Below, piece by piece: positions 51,404 through 52,680 of a stretch of 52,680 nt of DNA. Every line of letters begins with the position of its first letter. The stretch's first letter is position 1. Origin of the DNA: a virus; IMG/VR virus record IMGVR_UViG_3300035670_000286, positions 1-52,680 of that record; one strand, 5' to 3'. The translations under genes and the position numbers were made by a program. The notes beneath the pieces were generated by a model that did not search any database, was not told the DNA's origin, and was given only the letters and a program-made list of their open reading frames with translations.

Positions 51404-52288
51404 TTATTCTTCTGGTGGAGGCGTCGGAAATACTAAGCCCGCGGCCAAACCAGCAGAAATTGCTGTTGGTGTTAATGATGATCCGCTATCAGAAATAGAC
51501 AATGAAGACCCTGAGGTGGATACAGTATCGCCTGTTGTTGATATTGTGTTACCCGTTGTAGAAATTGATCCGCCTGTTGTTGAAATTGTATTTGCAATTG
51601 TAGACAGATTCTTTCCATTAATGGTAAAATTATTGTTTGCGGTAAGAACAATGTTATTTGCAGTTGCAATAAGATTATCTCTAGCAAAGATGCTGCTAGT
51701 GTTACTTGTAACTACACAAGTGTTTGTTGTCGCAACAATACTGTTTGATGTTACTGATACCACATTTGCATTAGCCGAAATCGTGTTAGCCGTTATGTAG
51801 ACATTATTTGATGTATATACTGTGATTGCTCCATTTGAATCAATATCAATTTTTGATCCTGTTGCGTGATATACTGTAATATGACCATTTGCTTCAGTAG
51901 GCGACTTAGTAACAACTTCGATATAGTTATTTGCAATTTCCCAGCATACTGTATTTGCCGAGTTACCTCTGGTGTGAACTCTATTAAAATTTCTAGGTGT
52001 TTTTTTAGTAGGAATATATCCTACGATTGCGGGCTCTTGTGCATTAAATGAATCAAGAAAAAATCCAAATACCCAATCACCTAACGCAAGTGATGCATAA
52101 AGATTAGGGGTATTGGTTGGATGTATTGCTGTCGCCCACGGCAAATCAGCCGTTGGTATTTGTGTAGTATCATCATGATATCCAAACACTCGAACCTTAC
52201 ATCTTCCAAGTGTTTCTGGATCAATCACATCTTCAACTACACCAATCCACCAAACAAACCCATCATGTCCCAAAAAATTCTGCATCAA
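51404..52288 (-). CDS. gp5: gp5-type baseplate hub/spike protein without lysozyme domain
   Basis: A 294-aa protein. GVVEDVIDPETLGRCKVRVFGYH (about 16-38) and SLALGDWVFGFFLDS are the gp5/VgrG OB-fold. No lysozyme domain follows; T4 gp5 has 575 residues with lysozyme in the middle. From about residue 130 to 270 there is a run of short repeats (ITANTISANANV, NTISTTGGSISTTGN, TISTTGDTVSTSGS) that would build a trimeric beta-helix needle. It ends PTPPPEE. The spike punctures the outer membrane; the enzyme for peptidoglycan may be supplied by another protein outside this window. Confidence 0.9.
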   Translation of the reverse strand: MMQNFLGHDGFVWWIGVVEDVIDPETLGRCKVRVFGYHDDTTQIPTADLPWATAIHPTNTPNLYASLALGDWVFGFFLDSFNAQEPAIVGYIPTKKTPRNFNRVHTRGNSANTVCWEIANNYIEVVTKSPTEANGHITVYHATGSKIDIDSNGAITVYTSNNVYITANTISANANVVSVTSNSIVATTNTCVVTSNTSSIFARDNLIATANNIVLTANNNFTINGKNLSTIANTISTTGGSISTTGNTISTTGDTVSTSGSSLSISDSGSSLTPTAISAGLAAGLVFPTPPPEE

Positions 52289-52522
52289 TTATCCCTTGTG
52301 CTTAAAATACTGTATGCGTCTTTCTTGATCGCGAAACCACTCATCTGATGGTTTGCCTTCACCTTTATAATACACTAAAGGTCTTCCAGTTTTCTTTGAA
52401 ACAATAGCCCATCGACCATCAACTTGTTTTAATACTTCAACAAGTTCTGGTCCGTAAACGTCTTCTTCCCACTCTTCTTGTGAGACAGGAGTTCCTTGAA
52501 TAAAATCTTTAAAGCGTTTCAT
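52289..52522 (-). CDS. small hypothetical protein upstream of gp5 (77 aa)
   Basis: The protein begins MKRFKDFIQGTPVSQEEWEEDV and contains VLKQVDGRWAIVSKKTGRPLVYYKGEGKP, a beta-hairpin-like core, then DEWFRDQERRIQYFKHKG. Its start overlaps the stop of the preceding partial gene as ATGA (52519-52522). No known family; the core resembles small DUF-type phage proteins with a WAIVSKKTG-x-PL motif. Confidence 0.65.
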   Translation of the reverse strand: MKRFKDFIQGTPVSQEEWEEDVYGPELVEVLKQVDGRWAIVSKKTGRPLVYYKGEGKPSDEWFRDQERRIQYFKHKG

Positions 52523-52680
52523 AGTCTGTCTAATTCTGAGGTGTCTAATGCATCAGGAGGAACATTGTCGCGAATCCAAGTCAGCAATTGTTTTTTAACT
52601 TCAATTTCTTTTTTTGCTGGTTTGCCTGGCTCTTTGAGTTGTAGATACTCAAAGTCTTTGATGACTGGTCGATTCTTTGC
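52519..52680 (-). CDS. 3' end of an unidentified gene (5' end outside the window)
   Basis: The last 53 codons of a gene are visible; its frame is open to the window edge. The fragment reads KNRPVIKDFEYLQLKEPGKP, then a lysine-rich helix and LLTWIRDNVPPDALDTSELDRL. The stop overlaps the next start as ATGA, supporting the frame. Not enough is seen to assign a function. Confidence 0.55.
   Translation of the reverse strand, partial: AKNRPVIKDFEYLQLKEPGKPAKKEIEVKKQLLTWIRDNVPPDALDTSELDRL

Noticed and set aside
1-52680. tRNA genes, CRISPR arrays, transposases, integrase or attachment sites
   Set aside because: All gaps between genes are shorter than about 120 bases and explained by promoters, terminators and ribosome-binding sites; no cloverleaf, direct-repeat array or recombinase motif was seen.

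Overview
This window is a contiguous piece of a T4-like myovirus (Caudoviricetes) genome. Every protein-coding gene I can support lies on the minus strand, so transcription runs from high to low coordinates. The evidence for a T4-like phage is the near-complete T4 virion module in T4 order: baseplate gp5, gp25, gp6, gp8; neck gp13, gp14, gp15; terminase gp16, gp17; sheath gp18; tube gp19; portal gp20; protease gp21; scaffold gp22; capsid gp23. It is followed by UvsY, UvsW, sigma factor gp55 and gp47/gp46. The arrangement gp23 / tail-tube-like protein / uvsY / uvsW / gp55 / gp47 / gp46, a gp5 without a lysozyme domain, phage peptide deformylase and CobS/CobT-like proteins all resemble marine T4-like phages. 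No photosystem genes or tRNAs are visible, so I infer a marine Gram-negative host but do not name it.

Layout, in direction of transcription. (1) 52680-31191: baseplate and adhesin region, with a partial gene and a small gene, gp5, a small histone-Hc1-like protein, gp25, gp6, a 1613-aa protein in the gp7 position, gp8, a 2050-aa DUF4815-type protein, an 81-aa protein, a tail-fibre-like protein, and two paralogous ~510-aa fibre-like proteins with an 80-aa protein between them. (2) 31089-17466: neck, packaging, tail and head genes. (3) 17371-16856: a third tail-tube-like protein. (4) 16796-5235: one tightly packed replication, recombination and metabolism operon, mostly with ATGA stop/start overlaps. 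It holds uvsY, uvsW, an acidic 131-aa protein, gp55, a small ORF, gp47, gp46, peptide deformylase, a GNAT-like/aspartyl-hydroxylase fusion, a PLP enzyme, small ORFs, dCMP deaminase, a DNA methyltransferase and a small zinc-ribbon protein. (5) 5175-1272: three single-gene units, each with its own sigma70-type promoter: a 127-aa unknown, a CobT-like metallopeptidase/VWA protein and a CobS-like AAA+ ATPase. (6) 1183-1: a glycosyltransferase and a partial DUF3310 protein.

Two promoter classes match the two gene classes. Exact T4 late boxes (TATAAATA) stand before gp8, gp13, gp18, gp20, the prohead core gene, gp22, gp23 and the tube-like gene. Near-consensus TTGACA/TATAAT promoters stand before uvsY, the 127-aa gene, cobT and cobS. 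A fifth perfect sigma70 promoter points the other way (plus strand) between gp55 and the 131-aa gene. gp55 is the phage sigma factor expected to read the late boxes. Strong hairpin terminators lie after gp23, before gp13, and, unusually, between a late box and the portal gene.

The parts that look least described are the hydroxylase/PLP-enzyme cassette, the CobS/CobT-like ATPase-metallopeptidase pair, a small beta-domain shared by the sheath and two giant baseplate proteins, a four-copy module inside the 1613-aa protein, and several short genes (36 to 57 aa) held in place by overlapping stop/start codons.
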